Assembly: GCA_964423345.1 (NCBI GenBank)
Contig: CAYREV010000013.1
Location: 7,686 to 71,685 of the forward strand
Reading direction: 5' to 3'
Source: CAYREV01 sp964423345
GTDB taxonomy: Bacteria; Bacteroidota; Rhodothermia; Balneolales; Balneolaceae
DNA length: 64,000 nt
A program made the translations under genes and the position numbers. Below, piece after piece: positions 26,663 to 34,720 of this stretch. How positions within the stretch are numbered: position 1 is the stretch's first letter; every line of letters begins with the position of its first letter. The notes below the pieces were generated by a model. The model did no database searches. It worked only from the letters and a program-made list of their open reading frames with translations, and had not been told where the DNA came from.

Positions 26663-27280
26663 ATGAAACTGACTGCACTCGAAATCAAACAACAGAGTTT
26701 TGAAAAGTCCCTGCGAGGCTACAACAAGGATGAGGTTCAGGCTTTCCTTAACCTGGTATCCAACGAGTGGGAGCACCTTGTAGCCAAAAACCGCGAGCTG
26801 GAACAGAAGATCGACAACCTGGAGGAGAAGCTGAAACACTATGAGCGGGTGGAAGAAGCCCTTCACGAAACCCTGCAGACCGCCAAGGAGTCGGCCGAAC
26901 AGAAACTGTCGGGAGCCCGCAAGGATGCCCGCAACAAGATTGAAAAAGCCGAGATGGAAGCCGAAACAATTGTCCGGGAAGCCCAGCAGCAAAGGCAACA
27001 GATCCGCCAAAGCATACTCCGCCTGCTGGACCGGCGAAAAGAAATCATCGGCGGCATACGTTCCTACCTCGAGCTGGCGCAGGAGTCGCTGGACCAGTTT
27101 TCCAAGGATGAAGCTGCTCTCTTCGATATTCCCAAAGAGGATGAGGGGTTTAATGCCCAGTTCAAGACCCAGCTCCAAAACCGTGCGGAAGCAAGCTCTA
27201 CAAACGATGAAGAGGAGGAATCACAGTCTCTCCCTCCCGGGGCCGAAGATGTAGATGACCTGATCGACGAGCTGGATTGA
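26663..27280 (+). CDS. DivIVA domain protein
   Basis: 205 residues. The N-terminal DivIVA signature is clear: LTALEIKQQSFEKSLRGYNKDEVQAFLNLVSNEWEHL-type sequence with the membrane-binding turn (F-K-S-L-R-G-Y region). A long coiled coil (about 40-150) and an acidic C-terminus follow. DivIVA proteins sense membrane curvature and recruit partners at poles or septa in Gram-positives; roles in this group are not established. It lies 40 bp after the PspB-like pair and probably shares their transcript. Confidence 0.85.
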   Translation: MKLTALEIKQQSFEKSLRGYNKDEVQAFLNLVSNEWEHLVAKNRELEQKIDNLEEKLKHYERVEEALHETLQTAKESAEQKLSGARKDARNKIEKAEMEAETIVREAQQQRQQIRQSILRLLDRRKEIIGGIRSYLELAQESLDQFSKDEAALFDIPKEDEGFNAQFKTQLQNRAEASSTNDEEEESQSLPPGAEDVDDLIDELD

Positions 27281-27478
27281 GCAGCGTCCCGCTTTGCCCC
27301 CCTACATCGTCTCTTTCCCCATTAAGGCATTTTGGATATTTCTGTTCAGCACCGACCATTAAATGGCGAAGTTTCGATACGGTTTTCTTTCCAAACCCTG
27401 CTTCCAAATACTTCATATTTCTCCTCATATTTTCATATCATCTGTGGTTCAGAGATTATTTAAAATTCAGATTATGCC

Positions 27479-28321
27479 ATGCAGCGAGAACGAGAAACGG
27501 TAGAAGAATTTAGAAACAAGCGGGACGAAGCCCTTACCTACATACAGGGCGAAACCGAGATGCGCCCCAACTACCTGATCATCCTGGGAACCGGGCTCGG
27601 TCACCTTGCCGAGGAGATCGATATCGAATGCAGTATCTCCTATGCCGACATCCCCCACTTCCCGGTATCCACTGTCGAAAGCCATGCAGGCCGCCTGCTC
27701 TTCGGAGAACTGTCCGGAAAGGAGGTAGTGGCCATGCAGGGCCGTTTCCACTATTACGAAGGATATAGCATGCAGGAGATCGTTTTTCCCGAACGCGTGC
27801 TGAAAGCCAATGGGGCCGATACGCTTATTGTCAGCAACGCCTGCGGCGGGATGAACCCCAACTACCGCAGAGGCGACATCATGCTGATCAACGACCATAT
27901 CAACATGCTGGGCGACAACCCCCTTATCGGGCCCAATGACCCTGAACTGGGTCCTCGCTTCCCGGACATGAGCGAGCCGTATACCGATCGTTTCCTGGAA
28001 CTGGCCGAACGGGTCGCACTGGATAAGGGCATTAAAATGCACCAGGGGGTATATCTCGCCTTAAGCGGACCTACCCTGGAAACCAAGGCGGAATATCGCT
28101 TTTTGCGAATGATCGGAGCCGACGTGGTGGGCATGAGCACCGTGCCCGAAGTCATCGCGGCCATTCATATGGGGATGGAAGTGCTCGGCATCTCCGCTAT
28201 TACCGACGAATGCTTTCCCGACGCACTGGAGCCGGTCGTCATAGAAGAAGTACTGGAAGCGGCGGGAATGGCCGAACCGAAGATGACCCAGGTTATCAAA
28301 GGCGTACTGGAACGACTCTAA
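27479..28321 (+). CDS. Purine nucleoside phosphorylase (trimeric type)
   Basis: 280 residues. It splits inosine and guanosine with phosphate. Conserved blocks are LIILGTGLGHLAEEI, VESHAGRLLFGEL (phosphate site), MQGRFHYYEGYS, VSNACGGMNPNYRRGDIMLINDHIN, LSGPTLETKAEYRFLRMIGADVVGMSTVPEVIAA and GISAITDECFP. These mark the low-molecular-mass PNP (human-like) branch. The N-terminal 20 residues are charged. A 200-bp spacer separates it from divIVA, so it probably has its own promoter. Confidence 0.94.
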   Translation: MQRERETVEEFRNKRDEALTYIQGETEMRPNYLIILGTGLGHLAEEIDIECSISYADIPHFPVSTVESHAGRLLFGELSGKEVVAMQGRFHYYEGYSMQEIVFPERVLKANGADTLIVSNACGGMNPNYRRGDIMLINDHINMLGDNPLIGPNDPELGPRFPDMSEPYTDRFLELAERVALDKGIKMHQGVYLALSGPTLETKAEYRFLRMIGADVVGMSTVPEVIAAIHMGMEVLGISAITDECFPDALEPVVIEEVLEAAGMAEPKMTQVIKGVLERL

Positions 28322-28422
28322 CCCCATAACAACGCTTAAACGACAGGGCGAACAGGCATTTAAAACTGTAAAAAAATACCACTCCCCCTTCCTGCGCCCC
28401 ATTCCGCTCTTTATTAATCTTC

Positions 28423-28472
28423 ACTAATACTATTCCACAACTCAGTAAAAATCCTTACTATATGGTATTAGT
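28423..28472. promoter_or_regulatory. Inverted repeat upstream of the acidic protein gene
   Basis: ACTAATAC (28423-28430) and its exact complement GTATTAGT (28465-28472) flank a 34-nt AT-rich spacer, 32 bp before the next start codon. It could be an operator or part of the promoter; no regulator is assigned. Confidence 0.3.
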
Positions 28473-28504
28473 ATATATAACTCATCAAACCATTACCCAC
28501 ATCT

Positions 28505-29278
28505 ATGCCTACAGGTGGATTTGACGACGGTATCTGGGACGAGCACCAATGGGAGGCTCACCTGGATGAAATTGAACGAAAAAGTGAACAACTCAGAAAA
28601 TTCATAGCTCCAGACCCTTCCGGGAATATCCCCCGCTGGATTACCCTCCTGCAGGAAAATTCAGACGAACATGAGGCGGTTGACGCCTTTATAGAGGAAG
28701 AACTGCAGATCGAGGAAGCCTATTTCCCGGGTGAAGAGGAAGATGACTGGGATGAACCGGATGAGTTCGACGACTATTATTTCGATGAGTTCGACGAGGA
28801 GGAGGAAAACCTCTTCAACGACTACACCGACGATTTGGACGAGGGGGAATCCTGGAAAGAGCTTAGTGACGACTATACCCTTTCGGATCACGGATCCATC
28901 GAAACACTGGACATTTACAATGAGGCCCGTGAACTGGCCGCCTACATACTGCAATGGTCGGAAGGCATCCATCCCAAATACCTGAGCAAGGAATACAACG
29001 ACTTCGTTGCCAATATCCTCAGGATAGGCGCCAAGCTGGCCGGAGGCTATTCATTCGGCTTTGAACAGGACTTTTTGGGGGGGAATATCGTCTATACCAA
29101 AAAAGCCCTCTACTGCGCCAACGACGCCCTGGTGCTTCTGCAGGATGCCCTAAAGAAAGCGCCCTTTGTAACTCCCATGCATTATGGGCAACTGCATGAA
29201 CGCGTCTTTGAGCTTCGAAACGACATCGGCATCTATGTACAGGAGCTTCGGGAGCGTTTCCGGATGGGATATGACTGA
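28505..29278 (+). CDS. Acidic protein of unknown function
   Basis: 257 residues, soluble, not recognised. The N-terminal 60 residues are mixed. Residues about 66-128 are extremely acidic with many D, E, F and Y (for example DDYYFDEFDEEEENLF). The C-terminal 130 residues form a more ordinary helical domain with conserved-looking aromatic and leucine positions (ELAAYILQWSEGIHPKYLSKEY; IVYTKKALYCANDALVLLQDAL). The layout suggests a C-terminal helical fold with a charged linker. It is a single gene with its own upstream inverted repeat. Confidence 0.72.
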   Translation: MPTGGFDDGIWDEHQWEAHLDEIERKSEQLRKFIAPDPSGNIPRWITLLQENSDEHEAVDAFIEEELQIEEAYFPGEEEDDWDEPDEFDDYYFDEFDEEEENLFNDYTDDLDEGESWKELSDDYTLSDHGSIETLDIYNEARELAAYILQWSEGIHPKYLSKEYNDFVANILRIGAKLAGGYSFGFEQDFLGGNIVYTKKALYCANDALVLLQDALKKAPFVTPMHYGQLHERVFELRNDIGIYVQELRERFRMGYD

Positions 29279-29372
29279 CAATCCTCGTCCGGGCTTGCAA
29301 CCCTCGCCCGGGCAGGACGGCAGGTTCCTCACACCGGCTTACGTCTTCTGCCCGGATAGTTAATAGTACGGT

Positions 29373-30383
29373 TTATTTCCAGATGGCCACCTTGCGGTTC
29401 CCCTCCGAGTCGCCCATAGCCCTGAACATACCCTGGGTATTCATATTCATATACATATTCCCGTGCTTGTCGACAGCGATCATACCCGCATCATCCGGAT
29501 CCAATACCTCGTTGAGCAGGTAGTCGCCCGCCTCTTCCAGCGAAGCATCCCTGAATTTCATATAGCTGCTAACGGTATGGCCCGAAACAGCCCTCATGAT
29601 CTTTTCGCCCCAGCCGGTCATCGATACGGCAACGATATCGCTGGCATAGGTCCCCGATCCGATTACGGGCACATCGCCCACACGCCCGAACTTCTTGTTG
29701 GTCATACCCCCTGTTGAGGTACCTGCAACCAGCGTGCCATTCTTGTCGACTACGACACACCCCACCGTACCGAACTTTTCATCCGCTTCGTAGGTCCTCG
29801 GTCGAGCGGATTGGGCTTCCTTCTGTATAGCCCGCCTGTAGGCCTTGTACCGTTTTTCGGTATAGAAATAATCCTGATTCACCCGTTCCACATCGGTATT
29901 ATCTGCATACTTTTCGGCTCCCTCGCCGGCAAACATCACATGCTTTGACTTTTCGAGGACAATACGCGCCAGGGAAATAGGATTTTTAACGGTTGTAACA
30001 CCCGTTATGGCCCCTGCTTCGCGGCTATTGCCCACCATGATCGCAGCATCCAGTTCGTGGGTGCCTTCATGGGTGAAAACAGCTCCCTTGCCGGCGTTGA
30101 ATTTGGGATTATCCTCCAGGTAGTTGATCACCTTCTCGACTACATCCAGTGCCGGCTCCCCCTTGGCGAGGGCCTCTTCGCCCAGTGACAGGGCTTCGTT
30201 CAGGTCTTCCCGGTAGGCCTTCTTGACCGAATCGGGCTTGTCTTTCGAGATGGTCCCGGCTCCGCCGTGAATCACAATGGCCCATTCTTTCTTAGTGGTT
30301 TCCTGTTGGTTTCCGTTCCGGGCACAGGAAGCAAGCAGTACACCGGCCAGCAGCAAAAGCGAGCAGCTTCGCAGTAATTTCAT
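29373..30383 (-). CDS. Isoaspartyl peptidase/L-asparaginase (Ntn-hydrolase), lipoprotein
   Basis: 336 residues. A signal peptide ending LASC gives a lipid anchor at C20, so it acts outside the cytoplasm. The plant-type asparaginase fold is shown by WAIVIHGGAGTI, NAGKGAVFTHEGTHELDAAIM, the self-cleavage site before T206 (FGTVGCVVVDKNG), and TSTGGMTNKKFGRVGDVPVIGSGTYA. Autoproteolysis would expose T206 as the nucleophile. It releases aspartate from isoaspartyl dipeptides or asparagine. It converges with the acidic protein gene; a GC-rich imperfect inverted repeat near 29286-29320 may act as a terminator. Confidence 0.92.
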   Translation of the reverse strand: MKLLRSCSLLLLAGVLLASCARNGNQQETTKKEWAIVIHGGAGTISKDKPDSVKKAYREDLNEALSLGEEALAKGEPALDVVEKVINYLEDNPKFNAGKGAVFTHEGTHELDAAIMVGNSREAGAITGVTTVKNPISLARIVLEKSKHVMFAGEGAEKYADNTDVERVNQDYFYTEKRYKAYRRAIQKEAQSARPRTYEADEKFGTVGCVVVDKNGTLVAGTSTGGMTNKKFGRVGDVPVIGSGTYASDIVAVSMTGWGEKIMRAVSGHTVSSYMKFRDASLEEAGDYLLNEVLDPDDAGMIAVDKHGNMYMNMNTQGMFRAMGDSEGNRKVAIWK

Positions 30384-30581
30384 GAGAGCAAATGTCTTAG
30401 GGTTAATCTTATTGCGGCACCAATGATAACCAGTGGAGCTGCCTTTTCAAATTGATGAAACATCATTTAACCTTTTAGGACTTTTACAGGTTCCGGGCTA
30501 AATAAAATCCTTTCCCTGCAAACCCCTTTCCCTTCCCCCGGTCAAACTGTAAGGGAAGACCGGGCAGGCGGTCATACCTGT

Positions 30582-33002
30582 ATGGCTCCCTACCATTCAT
30601 ATCAATTCCCTTTTGCCCGCTACCCGGCCGTCCGCATCGTTCTGTTGCTGACCGCCGGGATCATCCTATCGGAATACCTGCCCATGCCTGCCCTCTCCTG
30701 GGCCCTGCTTTTTATCCTCCTGCTGGGGGGACGGGCGGTCACTTCACTCCTGTCGCAGCGCTCCCTTTCCATGAGCTGTTACTATCTCACCATCTCCCTG
30801 TATATACTCCTGATTATTGCATTTGGCGGAGCATGGTTTAAATTCCACCCCTCCCTAAGGGACCATCCTCCTCCCTCTAAACTCCTTCTGGACCGCTACA
30901 CCTGGGAGCAGGTCACGGTTACCGGCACCCTGCGACAGCTGCGGCAGTCTGCCGTCGGGAAGTACCACCTGGACCTGGACGTAGACACCACCATCTTTGC
31001 CGGTCCGCTACGGTGGCATGAGAAGTACCGGAGCAGGGCCATTCTCGACCCACGCCTCCTCTCCCGGCCCGGCAAGCTGAAGCTCGGATACCGGCTCCGA
31101 CTGAAGACCACGGTGTATCCGTTGGAGGGCAGCCGAAACCCCTCCCGGTTCGACTACCGCACATACCTGGAACGGGAGCGAATCTTTACCCAAATGGGCG
31201 TCGACACCCTGCTGCAGATCCGGCAGCAACAGCCGTTTGGGTGGAGCTCCCTTCGGCAGGCAACCCATGACCTGATAGATCGCACCTTCAGCCTCGAAGC
31301 CTCTGCCCTGGCCAAAGCCCTTCTGGTTGGCTACAAGAATGAGCTGGGTGCTGAACAAAAACAGGCCTTTTCCAGGTCGGGCCTTGCCCATATCATGGCG
31401 GTATCAGGCTTGCATATCGGTTTTCTGCTGGTACCCTTCTGGTTTTTAATTCCCTATTTCTGGACCCTGAAAACGGGCCGGCTGCTGGCCCTTTTCATCC
31501 TTTGTGCCCTGCTGTATCTCTATGCGGGGCTGACCGGCTTCTCCGCCTCGGTCACCCGTGCTGCCGTCACCGGCGGTTTTCTCATCTACGGCCGACTCTT
31601 CAACAAGGCCGGCAATTCCGTTAACCTGACGGCTGTAGCCGCTGTCATCATACTATTGCTGGATCCCTCCGAACTCTTCAGCCTTGGGTTTCAGCTCTCT
31701 TTTACGGCGGTGTTTATCATCCTGCTGACCCTCCCGGTGCTGAAAAAAATGCTGTTCCCCCGGGCCTGGCACCGGTGGTACGGTACTCCCCTGACCATAT
31801 TATGGGTCTCGTTTATCGTCCAGCTCGGCCTCTACCCGCTCCTGGCCTGGTATTTTGGCGAGTTCTCGCTGGTTGGGCCCCTTGCAAACGGGCTGGCGGT
31901 TCCCCTGCTCATGGTTGTGGTACCCTACTCCCTGCTGCTCCTGCCCCTTTCCGGTATTATGCCCTCAACAGGGCGTTTCCTTAATACTCCCAACAGTTAT
32001 ATACTGGAATGGCTCGATACGTTTGTTCATCACTTCTCGTCCTGGAACTTCAGCTGGGTGGAAACACCTCCCGTTACTCCTGTTCTGCTCCTTCTCTGGG
32101 CAGGTGCTCTCTTTTTTATCGCTTCCCTGGCCATATCGGGCCTGCGATGGAAGATGGCTGTCATTTTTCTTCTTGCCTGCTGTATTCAGCAGGGCCTGGA
32201 GCTGAAAAACAAGGTGCTGACGCCCCGGCTCCACCTTACCTTTTTCGATGTGGGACAGGGAGATGCAGCTCTTGTGACGACCCCCGGCGGGAAACACTTC
32301 CTCATTGATACCGGACCCCGATCCACCAATTTCAGCAGCGCCCGCCGGTCAATCATCCCCTACCTGGAGGCTCGGGGAATCAACCGGCTTGACGCCGTTT
32401 TCCTGACCCACCCTCATGCCGACCATATCGGAGGGGTTGTCGACCTGTTGCAATCGGTAGCGGTCGACACCCTCTACGATTCGGGATATGAATACGATTC
32501 CAGTCTTTACAGGCAGTATCTCGCAGCAGCCAATGCCCGGGAGGTGCCCATTGTTCACCTCAGGGCCGGAACCATTCTCAAGACCGATCCCGCCCTTCGC
32601 ATATTTGTGTACGGACCCCACCGTGGACCGCCCGGTTCAGATCCCAACCAGCACTCCCTCGTTGTGGAACTCATATATGGAAACACCGAAATGCTTTTTA
32701 TGGGAGATGCCGGCCACAGGCAGGAAAAAAGGGTGCTGTCCCACTACGGGGACCTGCTAAACACCGACCTGCTTAAGGCGGGGCACCATGGAAGCCGAAG
32801 CAGCTCTTCCTCCCCTTTCATTGATATCGCCACCCCCGATATTTCCGTGATATCCCTGGCATGGCACAACCGGTTCCGTCACCCCCATCCGGCAGCCGTT
32901 CGCAGGCTTCGCCGGGCGGGAGGCACCCTTTACTTTACCAGCCTGGAAGGCGCCCTGCTCCTTGATACCGACGGCGAAACCCTTTGGCGCCGGACATGGT
33001 AA
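30582..33002 (+). CDS. ComEC/Rec2 family DNA uptake protein
   Basis: 806 residues. N-terminal hydrophobic segments and a DUF4131/OB-like domain (about 50-220) precede the multi-helix Competence domain (about 240-500, with QKQAFSRSGLAHIMAVSGLHIGF-type core). A metallo-beta-lactamase domain (about 545-806) follows, with FFDVGQGDAALV, LTHPHADHIGG (H610, H612, D614, H615) and GHHGSRSSSS. The protein carries single-stranded DNA across the inner membrane; the last domain may degrade the other strand. All three family domains are intact. It stands alone with no other competence gene beside it. Confidence 0.93.
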   Translation: MAPYHSYQFPFARYPAVRIVLLLTAGIILSEYLPMPALSWALLFILLLGGRAVTSLLSQRSLSMSCYYLTISLYILLIIAFGGAWFKFHPSLRDHPPPSKLLLDRYTWEQVTVTGTLRQLRQSAVGKYHLDLDVDTTIFAGPLRWHEKYRSRAILDPRLLSRPGKLKLGYRLRLKTTVYPLEGSRNPSRFDYRTYLERERIFTQMGVDTLLQIRQQQPFGWSSLRQATHDLIDRTFSLEASALAKALLVGYKNELGAEQKQAFSRSGLAHIMAVSGLHIGFLLVPFWFLIPYFWTLKTGRLLALFILCALLYLYAGLTGFSASVTRAAVTGGFLIYGRLFNKAGNSVNLTAVAAVIILLLDPSELFSLGFQLSFTAVFIILLTLPVLKKMLFPRAWHRWYGTPLTILWVSFIVQLGLYPLLAWYFGEFSLVGPLANGLAVPLLMVVVPYSLLLLPLSGIMPSTGRFLNTPNSYILEWLDTFVHHFSSWNFSWVETPPVTPVLLLLWAGALFFIASLAISGLRWKMAVIFLLACCIQQGLELKNKVLTPRLHLTFFDVGQGDAALVTTPGGKHFLIDTGPRSTNFSSARRSIIPYLEARGINRLDAVFLTHPHADHIGGVVDLLQSVAVDTLYDSGYEYDSSLYRQYLAAANAREVPIVHLRAGTILKTDPALRIFVYGPHRGPPGSDPNQHSLVVELIYGNTEMLFMGDAGHRQEKRVLSHYGDLLNTDLLKAGHHGSRSSSSSPFIDIATPDISVISLAWHNRFRHPHPAAVRRLRRAGGTLYFTSLEGALLLDTDGETLWRRTW

Positions 33003-33134
33003 AATTGGACGATTACAAGAGATCTATTAACTTAGGTCATAATTTGACCGTATCTACCTTTAAACGGCTACCGTTTCAGGAGTTGTTAATGAGTAAGCAC
33101 TTTTAATCCATCAGCTGATCTACAGCACCTCTTC

Positions 33135-34445
33135 ATGGCTAAGCAGACACCATCCTGGCTTAATGAACATGGACAGATTGTCCTCCTGGCCGGTGGTATA
33201 GCCGGCCTTCTTTTCCTGATGTATCTGCTGGAACACCTCATCAATCCCCTTGGATACGCCCTGCTTATCGGCATCGTGCTCTATCCCATACGCCGGCAAC
33301 CCGTGGCCCGCGCACTGCTCTACGCCACCACCTTTGCGGCAGGGCTCTGGCTGGTCTATGATTCGGGACACCTGCTGATACCTTTCGTGCTGGCATATAT
33401 CATTGCTTTCATCATCAATCCCCTGGTCGAAATATTGGAGAAACGGCAAATTCCCCGGGGGCTGATCGCAGGACTCTTTACCTTTGCCTCTCTTGGCCTG
33501 CTGGGTACGGCCCTCTTTTTTGCCGCACCGGCTATGCTCGACCAGCTTTCCAATATAGCGGGGCTGATCAATGAAGCGGCCGGCGACACCGAAGGCTGGG
33601 TAGAGAGTACAGGCATCCTTGCTATAGTCGAGCGTCTCGGTTTCGATACAGCCTACGTCAAAACCCAGCTGGCCAACCAGCTTGAGATTCTCATCGACAA
33701 TTTCTACATCAGCCTCACGAACTTCTCCTCTACCTATATATCCGGCATCGGCAGTGTCATCGCCGTACTGTTTTTCGCCATACTGATGCCTTTTTTATGT
33801 TTTTTCATGATCCGTGACTATGAGAAGATAGGTATCTTCATGCGTTCACTGATTACCCCGACTGAGATATCGACCGACTATACCACCGAAATCAGCCGTA
33901 TTGTGGGGTCCTATCTCCGCGGACAGTTTATCGTCGTGGTGATCAGCGCCATCAACCTGAGCCTGGGATTCTACCTTGTAGGCGTGCCCTATGCCCTTAT
34001 CCTGGGCGTCTTTGCGGGGCTGACAAACTTTATTCCCACCTTTGGATTATGGCTCAGCATAACGATAACCACCCTGGTAGGGGCCTCTCTCGGTGACCCC
34101 TGGTATGTTTATCTGCCCGGCATCTACATCGTCTTTGCCATTGAACAGGTCCTGGAGTCCGGATTTATCGTACCTCGCGTAGTCGGCAAGCATGTTGGGC
34201 TGCATCCCCTGCTGGTCATGTTGTCACTGCTGCTGTTCGGCTTTATGTTCGGTTTTGTAGGGCTGCTCATTGCCGTTCCCTCCGCCGCTCTTATATCCGT
34301 ATTTTATGAGCAATACCGCGAAACCAAAAAGATTTCCTTTTTAAGCGGCAGTGAGCTCGACTCCTTTATTCAGCAGTTTGACCGGGAATCCCAGAAACAG
34401 CAGAAAAGAAAACAGCAGGAAAAAGAGTTGGAATCTGCTGGGTAA
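33135..34445 (+). CDS. AI-2E family transporter (PerM-like)
   Basis: 436 residues. About eight hydrophobic segments with the family blocks IPFVLAYIIAFIINPLVEILEKRQIPRGLI, VSSYLRGQFIVVVISAINLSLGFYLVGVPYALILGVFAGLTNFIPTFG-like region, and GKHVGLHPLLVMLSLLLFGFMFGFVG. The C-terminus is charged (QKQQKRKQQEKE). Family members export quorum-sensing autoinducer 2 or act as ion antiporters; which applies here is unknown. A perfect small inverted repeat AAACGG-CTA-CCGTTT lies before it at 33062-33076. Confidence 0.9.
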   Translation: MAKQTPSWLNEHGQIVLLAGGIAGLLFLMYLLEHLINPLGYALLIGIVLYPIRRQPVARALLYATTFAAGLWLVYDSGHLLIPFVLAYIIAFIINPLVEILEKRQIPRGLIAGLFTFASLGLLGTALFFAAPAMLDQLSNIAGLINEAAGDTEGWVESTGILAIVERLGFDTAYVKTQLANQLEILIDNFYISLTNFSSTYISGIGSVIAVLFFAILMPFLCFFMIRDYEKIGIFMRSLITPTEISTDYTTEISRIVGSYLRGQFIVVVISAINLSLGFYLVGVPYALILGVFAGLTNFIPTFGLWLSITITTLVGASLGDPWYVYLPGIYIVFAIEQVLESGFIVPRVVGKHVGLHPLLVMLSLLLFGFMFGFVGLLIAVPSAALISVFYEQYRETKKISFLSGSELDSFIQQFDRESQKQQKRKQQEKELESAG

Positions 34446-34499
34446 AAACTGTTTATTTAAAACTCCTGTAACCCAAGCACCCGTTCACCCCGTAAAAAT

Positions 34500-34715
34500 A
34501 TGACTGACAAGGAACGACTGAGCTTCGAAGACGCTTTATCAAGGCTAGAAGAAATTGTGAGAGAGCTTGAAGGTGAAGAGATATCGCTGGAGGAATCCAT
34601 CAAGCTGTATGAAGAGGGGATAGAATTATCCAAAATTTGCACCAATACACTTGAAAAGGCAGAATTGCGCATAGAAAAAGTAAATGAGCGGCATGCCGAC
34701 AATAATGAAGGCTGA
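34500..34715 (+). CDS. xseB: Exodeoxyribonuclease VII small subunit
   Basis: 71 residues. The two-helix fold with FEDALSRLEEIVRELEGEEISLEESIKLYEEGIEL is diagnostic. It partners XseA to degrade single-stranded DNA. The large-subunit gene is not next to it. It ends 5 bp before the dxs start, a pairing seen in many genomes, so the two are probably cotranscribed. Confidence 0.95.
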   Translation: MTDKERLSFEDALSRLEEIVRELEGEEISLEESIKLYEEGIELSKICTNTLEKAELRIEKVNERHADNNEG

Positions 34716-34720
34716 CAACT

